Assembly: GCA_013911975.1 (NCBI GenBank)
Contig: JACESF010000010.1
Span: 1 to 64,000, forward strand
DNA: 64,000 nt
From: Hyphomicrobiales bacterium
GTDB lineage: Bacteria > Pseudomonadota > Alphaproteobacteria > Rhizobiales > Xanthobacteraceae
Direction: 5' to 3'
Part shown: in pieces, positions 1 to 10,424 of the stretch
Numbering within the stretch: the stretch's first letter is position 1
How the letters are laid out: each line of letters starts with the position of its first letter
The notes under the pieces: generated by a model
Told to the model about the DNA's origin: nothing
Databases searched by the model: none
The model's input: the letters and a program-made list of their open reading frames with translations, nothing else
Position numbers and translations under genes: made by a program

Positions 1-87
1 ACGCTGGCGGCAAACGGCCTCTCGGGCGGGGCCGCGCGTGAGGGTGAGGCGCAGCGCCCCGTCCGAGAGGCCGTTTGCCGCCAGCGT
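1..87. repeat. Perfect 25-bp inverted repeat at window edge
   Basis: Bases 1-25 are the exact reverse complement of bases 63-87, with a 37-base spacer. One arm ends at base 1 of the window. It lies inside the pabC coding region, so it is not a terminator for a known gene. A fold-back artefact at a contig end is the simplest explanation. Confidence 0.85.
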
Positions 88-309
88 CTCGCGCAGCGCC
101 GTTCCAAAATCCACCTGCGGCACCGGCAGGCCGAGCAGGTCCGCCCCGCGCCGCAGCCGGGCGAGATGCGCGTCGAGCCGAACGAGCGCTCCGTCCGCCG
201 CCCGCAGGGTCTCGAACACTCCGTCGCCCAGGGTGAAGCCCCGGTCGTCCGGCGCGATGCGCGCCGCCTGCGCGTCCAGGAGCGCGCCGTTCAGCCAGAC
301 CTTCATCAT
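1..309 (-). CDS. pabC: Aminotransferase class IV / aminodeoxychorismate lyase-like protein, partial
   Basis: This is the N-terminal ~103 residues of a PLP-dependent class IV aminotransferase-fold protein, cut by the left edge of the window. The translation has the family signature DDRGFTLGDGVFETLR near residues 21-36. Its ATG overlaps the stop of pabB (ATGA), and pabB makes aminodeoxychorismate, so 4-aminobenzoate-forming lyase is the likely role; a D-amino-acid or branched-chain aminotransferase cannot be excluded without the C-terminus. After the conserved LTLTRGP the sequence becomes AREAVCRQR, which departs from the usual family continuation and coincides exactly with a 25-bp inverted copy of upstream sequence. 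The last eight or so residues may therefore not be genuine. Confidence 0.8.
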   Translation of the reverse strand, partial: MMKVWLNGALLDAQAARIAPDDRGFTLGDGVFETLRAADGALVRLDAHLARLRRGADLLGLPVPQVDFGTALRETLAANGLSDGALRLTLTRGPAREAVCRQR

Positions 310-1667
310 GCCTCCCGCTCCCCCTCCAGCGCGCGCCGCAGGGGCGCCAGCTTCACGAGGCTTTCCTCATATTCCGCCGCTGGGTCCGAATCCGCCACGA
401 TGCCCCCGCCGCCCTGGGCGAGCAGGGTCTCGCCGGACCGGACGATGGTGCGGATGACGATGGAACTGTCCATGGCCCCGTCCACGCCGATCCAGGCGAC
501 GGCGCCGCAATAGGGCCCGCGCGGCACGGGCTCCAGCTCGTGGATGATCTCCATGGCCCGGATCTTCGGCGCGCCCGTCACCGAGCCGCCGGGGAAGCAG
601 GCGCGCAGCAGGTCCACGGGGCCGAGGCCCGGCCGCAGGCGGCTTTCCACCGCCGACACGAGGTGATGGACCGAGGCGAAGGTCTCCAGGCCGTTCAGCA
701 CCGGAACCTTCACGCTGCCCAGCGCCGAGACGCGGCCGAGATCATTGCGCATGAGGTCCACGATCATGAGGTTTTCCGCCCGGTCCTTTGCGCTGGCCAG
801 AAGCTCGCGGCCCAGGGCCGCGTCCTGTTCCGGGTCATCATGGCGCGGTCGGGTGCCCTTGATGGGCCGCGTCTCCACCTGTCCCTGGTCGGTGAGGCGC
901 AGGAACCGCTCCGGGGAGGCGCTGATGAGCGCCGTGTCCGGCCCGCAGGCGAGAAGCGCGGCAAACGGGGCCGGGGACAGCGCCCTCAGCCTGAGGAACA
1001 GGTCGAGGTCGGCGAGGCCCTCCGGCCGCGCCGCCCGCAGGCGGTGGGTGATGTTCGCCTGGAAGATGTCGCCCGCGCGGATGTAGTCGATGGTGCGCGC
1101 GATGGCGGCCTCCACCGCCGCGCGGGGCTGTTCGGCATACCAAATGCCGCGCCCCGCATCCTCGGCCAGGAGCGGCCGGGCGGGCGCGTCGGCGAGGCGC
1201 GCCAGGATGCGGCCCACCCGCGCGTCGCCCGCGGTGGAGAGCAGATGCGCGGTCTTCTCGTGATGGTCGAAGGCGAGGATCGTGTCGTAGATCCCCATCA
1301 CCATGTCGGGCACGCGGGCGGCATCGGCCCGGGGGCGGGGGAGCCGCTCCAGATGCCCGCCCAGCTCATAGCCGAGATAGCCCACCGCGCCGGTTCGGAA
1401 GGGAACCGGCCAGGGCTCCGGCGGGCGCGGCAGGCGGGCGACCTGCGCCTCCAGAACGGCGAAGGGATCGCCCGCAACCGGCCGCCCGTCCACCGCCGTC
1501 CCGCCCGCGTCCGCCGTCACCACATGAAGCGGCTCCACCGCCACATAGGAATAGCGACCGCGCGCGCCGTCCGGCGCGCAGCTTTGCAGGAGCGCGGCCA
1601 CGGGATCGTCCGCGAACGGGGCGAAGGCGGCGGCGGGGTCGCCATAGGGAAGGGGAATGATGGGCAC
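306..1667 (-). CDS. pabB: Aminodeoxychorismate synthase component I
   Basis: It converts chorismate and ammonia (from the PabA glutaminase) to 4-amino-4-deoxychorismate in folate synthesis, in the cytoplasm. The C-terminal two thirds is a chorismate-binding domain with recognisable blocks: IRAGDIFQANITHRL, SPERFL, ETRPIKGTRPR, DLMRNDLGRVS, and the end block PGGSVTGAPKIRAMEII. PIKGT marks it as the PabB-type branch of the TrpE/PabB family. The frame stays open to an ATG at 1769, but those extra ~34 residues are Arg/Gly-rich and unlike the family. I chose the GTG at 1667, directly before PIIPLPYGDPAAAFAPF, which resembles usual PabB N-termini. It is co-translated with the pabC gene downstream through an ATGA overlap. 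Confidence 0.88.
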   Translation of the reverse strand: MPIIPLPYGDPAAAFAPFADDPVAALLQSCAPDGARGRYSYVAVEPLHVVTADAGGTAVDGRPVAGDPFAVLEAQVARLPRPPEPWPVPFRTGAVGYLGYELGGHLERLPRPRADAARVPDMVMGIYDTILAFDHHEKTAHLLSTAGDARVGRILARLADAPARPLLAEDAGRGIWYAEQPRAAVEAAIARTIDYIRAGDIFQANITHRLRAARPEGLADLDLFLRLRALSPAPFAALLACGPDTALISASPERFLRLTDQGQVETRPIKGTRPRHDDPEQDAALGRELLASAKDRAENLMIVDLMRNDLGRVSALGSVKVPVLNGLETFASVHHLVSAVESRLRPGLGPVDLLRACFPGGSVTGAPKIRAMEIIHELEPVPRGPYCGAVAWIGVDGAMDSSIVIRTIVRSGETLLAQGGGGIVADSDPAAEYEESLVKLAPLRRALEGEREA

Positions 1668-1835
1668 GGCGTCGTCCGCGCCATCCTGGCGCCTGTGTTT
1701 CGCCTCCGTGTTTAGTTCAGCCCCGCCCGCCCGTCCAACACGCCCGCGCCCGGCGCGCGCTGGAGGCATGGCGAGGGTGCAAGCTCTGCACCGCTTGCGG
1801 CTTCACCCTCTGGCGGCGGATAGATAGGTTGCCTT

Positions 1836-2603
1836 ATGAAGCGGCCCGGCCGCCCCCTGGAAACGCCCGTGTCCTCCCTCGCAGATTCCCCTCCGGACCG
1901 CTCGCCCGCCCGCTGGTTCCTTCAGGGCGCGCTCACGTCCGTGTCCGTCCCCGGCCTCGTCCTGCTGGCGGGCTATGTGGGCTATGGTGGCCTGCTCCAG
2001 GCCGTGGATTTCCCGTTCTATGCGGGCCTGCTGTCCACCCTCCTCATCTGGGCGCTGCCCGCCCAGCTCATCCTCGTCGGCGGCCTCGCCACGGGCACGG
2101 GGCTGGTGGCGACCGCGCTGGCCGTCACCCTGTCCTCGCTGCGCCTGCTGCCCATGGTGGTGTCCATCGCGCCCTATCTGCGCGGCCCCCGGCGCAACAC
2201 GGCCGTCGAGCTTCTGTGCGCCCATTTCGTGGCCATGACGGTGTGGGTCGAGGGCCAGCGCCTGCTGCCCAAGATGCCCGTGGAAGGACGGGTGCCGTTC
2301 GTGCTGGGGCTGGGCATGGCGCTCATCAGCATCAGCCTCGTGGGCACCGGCAGCGGCTTCATCATGGCGGGGGAATTGCCCAAGCACCTCGCCATCGGCC
2401 TGCTGCTGCTCACGCCTTTGTCCTTCTCCATCCTCATGGTGCGCGGCGCGTCCGGCGTCACGGACTGGGTGGCGCTGGCGGTGGGCTTCTTCACCACGCC
2501 CTTCGTGGCGGGGCTCAGCGGCGGCATGGACCTGATGCTGAGCGGGCTGGGCGGCGGCACGCTCGCCTACATTATCGGCCGCATGGCCCGGCGGCGCCGA
2601 TGA
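1836..2603 (+). CDS. azlC: AzlC family branched-chain amino acid exporter, large subunit
   Basis: This is an integral inner-membrane protein of 255 residues, the usual AzlC length. It is predicted to export branched-chain amino acids or analogues together with AzlD (LIV-E family). Several long hydrophobic stretches are visible, for example at residues ~32-60, ~65-95 and ~150-245, along with the family-like pattern SLRLLPMVVSIAPYLR. The ATG at 1836 is the first in frame after a short AT-containing leader divergent from pabB. Its stop overlaps the start of azlD by ATGA, so the two subunits are translationally coupled. The substrate is inferred from the family only. Confidence 0.85.
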   Translation: MKRPGRPLETPVSSLADSPPDRSPARWFLQGALTSVSVPGLVLLAGYVGYGGLLQAVDFPFYAGLLSTLLIWALPAQLILVGGLATGTGLVATALAVTLSSLRLLPMVVSIAPYLRGPRRNTAVELLCAHFVAMTVWVEGQRLLPKMPVEGRVPFVLGLGMALISISLVGTGSGFIMAGELPKHLAIGLLLLTPLSFSILMVRGASGVTDWVALAVGFFTTPFVAGLSGGMDLMLSGLGGGTLAYIIGRMARRRR

Positions 2604-2947
2604 CCGCGTTCGACAGCGAATGGTCCGCCATCCTCGTGGTGGTGCTCGCCGGCTTCCTGCCCACCGAGGTGTGGCGCTCTCTGGCGATCCTCGCCGGCCG
2701 CCGCCTTCAGGAGGGGAGCGAGGGGCTCCAATGGGTGCGGGCGGTGGCGACGGCCCTGCTCGCGGCCGTGGTGGCGCGCCTCATCTTCGTGCCCACCGGG
2801 GTTCTGGTGGAGGTGCCCGTCTGGCTCCGCCTCGCCTGCGTCGCCGCCGGGCTCGCCGCCTTCCTGGTGGCGCGCCGCTCGGTGTTTGTCGGCGTTCTGG
2901 TGGGCGAGGTCGTGCTCATCGGCGGCGCCTGGATCCTGGTGCCCTGA
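2600..2947 (+). CDS. azlD: AzlD family small membrane subunit
   Basis: This 115-residue hydrophobic protein has about four membrane segments, the typical size and layout of AzlD. AzlD pairs with AzlC to form the exporter. The ATG at 2600 sits inside the azlC stop (ATGA). No separate ribosome-binding site is evident, which fits translational coupling. Confidence 0.82.
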   Translation: MTAFDSEWSAILVVVLAGFLPTEVWRSLAILAGRRLQEGSEGLQWVRAVATALLAAVVARLIFVPTGVLVEVPVWLRLACVAAGLAAFLVARRSVFVGVLVGEVVLIGGAWILVP

Positions 2948-3055
2948 GCGCGGGTCTCCGGGACAGACGTATCTCCAGCGGTCTCGATCCTTCACATCGG
3001 TGATGGGCTCGGCCCGGGCGTCCACGCCTGCGCTCGTCGCCACCCGGCGGAGCCG

Positions 3056-3088
3056 CGTGGATGGCCGGGACAAGCCCGGCCATGACGG
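3056..3088. repeat. Solitary REP-type palindrome
   Basis: This 33-bp imperfect palindrome (GGCCGGG / CCCGGCC around a short centre) lies between azlD and phoX, which are convergent. It is nearly identical to the reverse-orientation elements of the array at 19101-20140. It may act as a transcript-end hairpin for either neighbour. Confidence 0.75.
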
Positions 3089-3122
3089 GAGTGTTTGGTG
3101 ATGGCGGGCGTGAAGGCTGAGC

Positions 3123-5093
3123 CTAGCCGCCTACGGGCCCGCCGCCGATCCGCGTGATGGTGACCACCGAGGGGCGCGGCGGCGTGCCCGCCTGGAAGTC
3201 CGGCCAGCGGGTGGACGGATCGTCGAAGGTGGAGAGGCGCCCGTCCTCGCTCTCGCCGGGATGCTGGACCGCCACGAAGAACGTGGTGTCGTCGGGCGTG
3301 AAATAGGGCCCGCACATCTCCGCGCCGATGGGCACCGAGAAGAAGCGCTTCGCCGTGGCGCGGCCTTCGCCTTCCGTCTCCACGCCCCAGATGCCGTCCG
3401 TGCGGCCCGTGCCCTTGGCGGAATTGCCGTCGGTGGCGATCCAGAGGCGGCCCTGGCTGTCCACCGCGCAATTGTCGGGATTGGCGAACCAGCCATAGCC
3501 CGTCGTGGCGGGGGAGAAGGTGGCGCCCACCTCGGCGACGCGCGGATCGCCGCATTTCACCAGGATGTCCCATGAAAAGCGCGCCGCGCCGTGGTCGCCG
3601 CCGTCCGGCGTGATCTCCACGATATGGCCGAAGACGTTGGCGGCCCGGGGATTGGCGGCGTTGGTCTCGTCCTCCTTGCGGGTGTCGTTGGAGGTGAGCA
3701 TCACATAGACCTTGCCGGTGCGCGGGTTCACCTCCACGTCCTCCGGCCGGTCCATCCGGGTGGCGCCCAGCGCGTCGGCGGCAAGGCGGGCCTCGATGAG
3801 GATCTGGGCCTGGCTCGCGAAGCCGTTGGCGGGCGTCAGCGGCCCCGCGCCGAAGGTGAGCGGGCGCCATTCGCCGGTGCCGTCCGGGTGGAAAACGGCG
3901 ACGGATAGCGTGCCCTCGTCCAGAAGGTCGCGGTTGGCCTCCCGGTTCGCGGGATCGTAGGGGCGGGCGGTCACGAAGCGATAGACATAGTCCATCTTCT
4001 GGTCGTCGCCCTGATAGACCACGAACCGGCCGTCGCCGTTCACCACATTGCCCGCGCCTTCATGCTTGAAGCGGCCGAGGGCGGTGCGCTTGCGGGGCAC
4101 GAAGTCGGGGTCGCGCGGGTCGATCTCCACCACCCAGCCGAACCGGTTTGGCTCGTTGGGCGCCTTCTCGATGTCGAAGCGGTCGTGATAGCGCCCCCAG
4201 GCGAAGAAGCCGGCGGGGATGCCGTAGCGCTTGAAGGCGCGGGCGCGGGGATGGCCCTCGGTCTTGCCCATGAAATAGAGGTTGAAATTCTCCTCGCAGG
4301 TCAGCCAGGTCCCCCAAGGGGTGATGCCGCCCGCGCAATTGTTGATCATGCCCAGCACGTTGCGGCCGTCCGGGTCGTCCGCCGTCTTCAGCAGGTCGTC
4401 GCCCGCCGCCGGGCCGGTGAGCAGCATGGTCGTCTCGGCGGTGATGCGCCGGGCTTCCGGCGCCTCCACCATCCGCCAGCGCCCGTTCTCCCGCGCGATG
4501 CCGATGACCGAGCCGCCATGGGCCGCCATCTCGATGTCCACGCGCTCGCGCGTCATGCCGGGAAAGCCGTCGCGGGCGCGCTGCGGGCCGATGCCGGGGA
4601 ACATCAATTCGGCATTGGTGTATTCGTGGTTCACCACCAGCAGGCCCCGGTCCTCGCGCCCGCCTGGGTCCGGCAGGAAGCCCACGAAATCGTTGTTGTA
4701 GCCGAACTGCACGGTCTGGGCGGCGGGCGTCTGGTGGTGGGGATCGAAGGGCGGCGCGCCGGGCAGGACCGGGTCGCCCCAGCGCACCAGCACATGGGCC
4801 TCGTGGCCGTCCGCCACATGGATGGTCTCGTCGGGGGCGGCGGTCAGTTCCGGGAAGCGGAAGCGGTCTTCCGGCGCGGCCGGACTGTTCGCCGCCTGCG
4901 CGCTGCGCAGCGCCTGCGGGCCGAGCGTCGCGGCGATGGCGGTGACGCCGACGAGGCCCTTCAGCAGGTCCCGGCGCCCGAAGCGCAGCGCCACCACGTC
5001 GCCCAGCGTGGGAGCGGCGGAGGGATTCGTGGGGGCGTCCTCGTGCGCCTCGCGGGCGACGGCGGACGGCTCGGCATGGGGATCGCGGGTCAT
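3123..5093 (-). CDS. phoX: PhoX family alkaline phosphatase, Tat-exported
   Basis: This 656-residue DUF839/PhoX protein is predicted to hydrolyse phosphate monoesters in the periplasm with an iron-calcium cofactor. A twin-arginine signal is visible at about residues 39-67: RRDLLKG, then a hydrophobic stretch ending SAQA. Family blocks include VNHEYTN, NNCAGGITPWGTWLTCEENF (which contains the conserved Cys), RFKHEGAG, VVYQGDD and RPEDVEVNPRTGKVYV. It appears monocistronic, with its 3' end facing azlD across a REP element. No Pho box was identified. PhoX enzymes are usually phosphate-starvation induced; that is family knowledge and nothing here shows it. Confidence 0.9.
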   Translation of the reverse strand: MTRDPHAEPSAVAREAHEDAPTNPSAAPTLGDVVALRFGRRDLLKGLVGVTAIAATLGPQALRSAQAANSPAAPEDRFRFPELTAAPDETIHVADGHEAHVLVRWGDPVLPGAPPFDPHHQTPAAQTVQFGYNNDFVGFLPDPGGREDRGLLVVNHEYTNAELMFPGIGPQRARDGFPGMTRERVDIEMAAHGGSVIGIARENGRWRMVEAPEARRITAETTMLLTGPAAGDDLLKTADDPDGRNVLGMINNCAGGITPWGTWLTCEENFNLYFMGKTEGHPRARAFKRYGIPAGFFAWGRYHDRFDIEKAPNEPNRFGWVVEIDPRDPDFVPRKRTALGRFKHEGAGNVVNGDGRFVVYQGDDQKMDYVYRFVTARPYDPANREANRDLLDEGTLSVAVFHPDGTGEWRPLTFGAGPLTPANGFASQAQILIEARLAADALGATRMDRPEDVEVNPRTGKVYVMLTSNDTRKEDETNAANPRAANVFGHIVEITPDGGDHGAARFSWDILVKCGDPRVAEVGATFSPATTGYGWFANPDNCAVDSQGRLWIATDGNSAKGTGRTDGIWGVETEGEGRATAKRFFSVPIGAEMCGPYFTPDDTTFFVAVQHPGESEDGRLSTFDDPSTRWPDFQAGTPPRPSVVTITRIGGGPVGG

Positions 5094-5129
5094 GGGGCGA
5101 GATTAGCGGCCCACTGTGACGCTGCCGAG

Positions 5130-5159
5130 AAACAAAAGGGGCGCCCGCAAGGGCGCCCC
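5130..5159 (-). terminator. Rho-independent terminator of glnBA
   Basis: A perfect 9-bp GC stem (5138-5146 with 5151-5159) has a 4-base loop. On the minus strand it is followed by TTTTGTTT. It lies ~45 bp past the glnA stop and just before the start of phoX. Confidence 0.88.
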
Positions 5160-5205
5160 AGTTGGGAGAGACGGTGGGGCCCGGCAAGCCGGGCCCGATG
5201 CCGCA

Positions 5206-6615
<1,410 letters not shown>

Positions 6616-6662
6616 TTGCAACTGCCTTTCTTGCAGAGACAGGTTGGTTGGTAGTCGAAGCG

Positions 6663-7193
<531 letters not shown>

Positions 7194-7214
7194 TTAGGCA
7201 GGAGGCTGCGGAGA

Positions 7215-8723
7215 ATGACCGCGCTGCTCGAACCGGACGAAATGGCCCAGGCGGACGCGCGCACCATCGCGGCGGGCACGCCGGGCATCGTGCTCATGGA
7301 GCGGGCCGGGACCGCGGTGGCCGATTCCGTCGCCCGCTGGCCCTATCCCACGCGCATCGGCATCCTTTGCGGCCCGGGCAACAATGGTGGGGACGGCTTC
7401 GTCGCCGCGCGCATCCTGGCGCAGCGCGGCTTCAAGGTGCGCCTTGCGCTGCTGGGCGAAGTGGCGGCCCTGCGGGGCGACGCGGCGACCGCCGCCGCGC
7501 GCTGGCGGGGCGCGGTGGAGCGGGCGCAGGACATGGATTTCGGCGCGCTCGACCTGCTGGTGGACGCGCTGTACGGCGCGGGCCTCGCGCGCGATCTCGA
7601 TGGCGCGGCGCGGGCGCTGGTGGAGCGCATGGCGGCGAGCGGGCGGCCCATCGTCGCCGTGGACCTTCCCTCGGGCCTCGACGGCCGCACCGGCCGCGTG
7701 CGGGGCGCGGCGGCGCCCGCGGTCGAGACCGTCACCTTCTTCCGCCGCAAGCCCGGCCATCTCCTGCTGCCCGGACGCACCTTGTGCGGGCGGGTGCGGG
7801 TGGCCGACATTGGCATTCCCGACACCGTCCTCGATGCCATCGCCCCCAAGGCGGCGGTGAACGACCCGGCGGCCTGGGGCGCGGCTTTCCCCGTGCCCGC
7901 CGCGCAGGGGCACAAATACCGGCGCGGCCATGCGGTGGTGGTGAGCGGCGGGGCCTGGACCGCCGGTGCCGCCCGCCTCGCCGCGCGCGGCGCGCTGCGG
8001 GCCGGGGCGGGGCTCGTCACCGTGGCCTGCCCGGAGGCCGCGCGCTCGGTCCACGCGGCCTCCTATTCCGCCCTCATGGCGCGGCCCATGGAGGCGCCGT
8101 CCGATCTGGAGCACCTTCTGGCGGATCCGCGCTTCACGGCCGTGGTGCTGGGGCCGGGCCTTGGCGTCGGCACGCATACGCGGGACTTCCTGATGGCCGC
8201 CGCCGGGGCCGGGCGCGCCGTGGTGGCGGATGCGGATGCGCTCACCGCCTATGCCGGGGCGCCGGACGCCCTGGCGGACACGCTGGGCCGCACCGACGCG
8301 GCGGTGGTCACGCCCCATGACGGCGAGTTCGCCCGCCTGTTCGAGGGGGAGGCCGCGATCATGGAGGCGCCCTCCAAGCTGGAGCGCACCCGCGCCGCCG
8401 CGCGGCGGCTGGGGGCCGTGGTGGTGCTGAAGGGGGCGGACACGGTGGTAGCGGCGCCGGACGGGCGGGCCACCATCGCGGAGAATGCCCCGCCCTATCT
8501 CGCCACGGCGGGCGCGGGGGACGTGCTCGCGGGGATCATCTGCGGGCTGCTGGCCCAGGGCATGCCTGCCTTCGAGGCGGCGAGCGCGGCGGTCTGGGTC
8601 CATGGCGAAGCGGCCCGCGAGGCGGGGCCGGGGCTCGTGGCGGACGACCTGCCGGAAGCGCTGCGGGCGGTCTATGGGCGCCTGTTCGCGCAGTTGGAAC
8701 AGGCGCCGGACGATCGGGGCTGA
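7215..8723 (+). CDS. nnr: Bifunctional NAD(P)H-hydrate epimerase / ADP-dependent NAD(P)H-hydrate dehydratase
   Basis: It repairs hydrated NAD(P)H. The N-terminal YjeF_N domain (about residues 1-210) epimerises the R form; GPGNNGGDGFVAARIL is its signature. The C-terminal ribokinase-like domain (about 225-495) dehydrates S-NAD(P)HX using ADP; its signatures include GHKYRRGHAVVVSGG, VLGPGLG, VVTPHDGEFARL and the final NAPPYLATAGAGDVLAGIICG block. The ATG at 7215 follows GGAGGCTGCGGAGA, a good ribosome-binding site, and gives 502 residues, normal for the fused enzyme. Upstream in-frame codons lack a plausible site. Confidence 0.93.
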   Translation: MTALLEPDEMAQADARTIAAGTPGIVLMERAGTAVADSVARWPYPTRIGILCGPGNNGGDGFVAARILAQRGFKVRLALLGEVAALRGDAATAAARWRGAVERAQDMDFGALDLLVDALYGAGLARDLDGAARALVERMAASGRPIVAVDLPSGLDGRTGRVRGAAAPAVETVTFFRRKPGHLLLPGRTLCGRVRVADIGIPDTVLDAIAPKAAVNDPAAWGAAFPVPAAQGHKYRRGHAVVVSGGAWTAGAARLAARGALRAGAGLVTVACPEAARSVHAASYSALMARPMEAPSDLEHLLADPRFTAVVLGPGLGVGTHTRDFLMAAAGAGRAVVADADALTAYAGAPDALADTLGRTDAAVVTPHDGEFARLFEGEAAIMEAPSKLERTRAAARRLGAVVVLKGADTVVAAPDGRATIAENAPPYLATAGAGDVLAGIICGLLAQGMPAFEAASAAVWVHGEAAREAGPGLVADDLPEALRAVYGRLFAQLEQAPDDRG

Positions 8724-8730
8724 GGCCCGG

Positions 8731-10008
8731 TCAGGTCACGTCATAGGAGCGGGCGGCCACCACCGCCCCGTCGCCGCCGCGCAGGCCGATGATGGCCCAC
8801 TTGCCGGGCGAATCGGGCAGCAGGGCGATCCGGGCGGTGCTGCGGGGCGCCACGGGGACGGCATCGTGCCACCAGGGCTTCCAGCCGTCGTCCACACCGT
8901 CCAGCAGGCGGCCGGGCACGCCGTGGAGCTGCACCGCCACCGGCGCGTCGGACTTGTTGTCCAGCGCCAGAACCAGCGACGTGCCGCGCGCCACGCTGCC
9001 GACGCTGGCGAAGCCGGACAGCGGCACCGGCGAAGCGGAGATCGGCACCTCGAACCGGGCGGCCTTCTCCAGCGGGATCTTGTCCGGCAGGCCGTTGGAG
9101 GGCAGGGCGGTGGGCGGCGGCAGGGCGGCGGCGCCCGCCGTGCCCGGGCCGACCGGCGTCACCAGAGCGAGCTGGATGGGGAGCTGGCTGGTTTCCACGT
9201 TCACCGGAATGGGATCGGCCGTGCCCACGTCCACCGCCAGGTCCAGGCGGCCGCCGGGCGTGAGCTGGGCGCGCCCGTCCTTGAGCTGGAAGGGCTGCAC
9301 GGGCTGTCCGTCCACGGCGATGACATAGGCCGTCGCGGTCACCTGGAGGCGCAGGAATTGCGGGCTGGCATTGACGAGGCGCAGCCGCGCCCGCCCGCCG
9401 GCCGGGGCTTCCAGCGTGGGCGAGACCGCGCCGTTCACCGTCAGCAGCGGCACCGTCATGGTGGGGTCCGGCGCGAAGGACTGGATGAGCAGGACATGGT
9501 CCGCCCCGTCCGCCGGCGCGCCCGGCTCTTCCACGATGAGCGCCCCGGCGAGGGCGCGGTGCGCCAGCTCGGGCTGGAAGGCGCGATAGAGGAAGGTGCC
9601 GGCATCCGGCGGCGTGAAGGCGATGTCCACGCTCGCCCCCTTGGCGATGGCGCTGCCGGTGAGGCCCGGCACGCCGTCCAGGGGATTGGGCAGGCGCACG
9701 CCCTGCCAGTTGAGCGAGAGGGGGGTGTCGATGGTGTTCTCGACGCTCACCGCCAGCTTGTCGCCGCGCTTCACCCGCAGCACCGGGCCGGGCAGCGAAT
9801 TCTGGAACAGGGCCAGCGGCTTCTGGCCGCCCAGCTCGATCCGCTCCACGGACGTCACCTTCAGGCGGGTGAGCGGCGCGGAGGCGGGCGCCTGCGGGGT
9901 TCCCTGGGGTGCTCCCTGGGCGGAGGCGAGGCGCGGCAGCAGGCTGCCGAGCGCGAGGGCGGCGGTGCCGGTCAAGACCGAGCGGCGGGAAGGGCCACGG
10001 ACACGCAA
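8731..10008 (-). CDS. Tat-exported multicopper-oxidase-fold protein lacking copper ligands (SufI/FtsP-like)
   Basis: This 425-residue cupredoxin-repeat protein starts from the TTG at 10008, which has AGGAG 8 bases upstream. Upstream ATG-initiated frames would bury the signal peptide. A Tat signal is visible at residues 7-30 (PSRRSVLTG, then a hydrophobic stretch ending LASA). The fold matches multicopper oxidases, but copper sites are gone. The first site reads LNWQG (residues 99-103) where HWHG is expected. The second reads TFLYRAFQ (138-145) where YHSH is expected. The C-terminal HCHxxEH is replaced by GLRGGDG after SPGKW. A single His remains in VQLHGVPG. The nearest known analogue by this logic is SufI/FtsP, a copper-free relative of the divisome; oxidase activity is unlikely. 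Confidence 0.82.
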   Translation of the reverse strand: MRVRGPSRRSVLTGTAALALGSLLPRLASAQGAPQGTPQAPASAPLTRLKVTSVERIELGGQKPLALFQNSLPGPVLRVKRGDKLAVSVENTIDTPLSLNWQGVRLPNPLDGVPGLTGSAIAKGASVDIAFTPPDAGTFLYRAFQPELAHRALAGALIVEEPGAPADGADHVLLIQSFAPDPTMTVPLLTVNGAVSPTLEAPAGGRARLRLVNASPQFLRLQVTATAYVIAVDGQPVQPFQLKDGRAQLTPGGRLDLAVDVGTADPIPVNVETSQLPIQLALVTPVGPGTAGAAALPPPTALPSNGLPDKIPLEKAARFEVPISASPVPLSGFASVGSVARGTSLVLALDNKSDAPVAVQLHGVPGRLLDGVDDGWKPWWHDAVPVAPRSTARIALLPDSPGKWAIIGLRGGDGAVVAARSYDVT

Positions 10009-10141
10009 AGGTGCTCTCCTGGGAAGCGACTGGCGCGAGGCGACCTTGTCCCGCCCGCGCGCAAAGGGCAAGACGCATTTACCTCTCTGCGGGACGGGCG
10101 CGACGTCGCGGGCGGGACGGCGCGCGCGGGGGCGCTTTTTC

Positions 10142-10170
10142 TTGCTGCACGCCAGTTGCGGCATGATATA
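10142..10170 (+). promoter_or_regulatory. Sigma-70 type promoter for tRNA-Leu
   Basis: TTGCTG (10142-10147), a 17-base spacer and GATATA (10165-10170) stand ~70 bases upstream of the tRNA. This is read from consensus only. Confidence 0.5.
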
Positions 10171-10240
10171 AGCGCCAACCCGAACGGTGCCGATTCAAGC
10201 GAAACGCGCACCCGGAGAGCCGTGCCTGGAGCCGGACGGC

Positions 10241-10325
10241 GCGGGCGTGGCGGAACTGGTAGACGCGCGGGATTTAGGTTCCCGTGACGAAAGTCGTGGG
10301 GGTTCGAGCCCCTCCGCCCGCACCA
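10241..10325 (+). tRNA. tRNA-Leu (anticodon TAG)
   Basis: The 85-nt cloverleaf has acceptor stem GCGGGCG/CGCCCGC, discriminator A and encoded CCA. The anticodon stem CGGGA/TCCCG encloses loop TTTAGGT, anticodon TAG. The long variable arm typical of class II tRNA-Leu is present, followed by a GGTTCGAGCC T-arm. Confidence 0.96.
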
Positions 10326-10337
10326 GGCAGCCCGATT

Positions 10338-10381
10338 CGAGGCGGCGCCCGCGTCTCCAGCCCGAGGCGCGCCTCTTTTTT
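10338..10381 (+). terminator. Terminator after tRNA-Leu
   Basis: GAGGCGCGCCTC (10364-10375) can fold on itself or pair with the related GAGGCG at 10339. It is followed directly by six Ts (10376-10381), 44 bp before the tig start. Confidence 0.7.
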
Positions 10382-10424
10382 GGACAGGATACGCCTCCGG
10401 GCGGAATGGAACGAAGGCAAGACG

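Noticed and set aside
1668..1769. A 34-residue N-terminal extension of pabB from an ATG at 1769
   Set aside because: The extension is Arg/Gly-rich, unlike PabB N-termini, and occupies the likely divergent promoter region. The GTG at 1667 gives the usual start.
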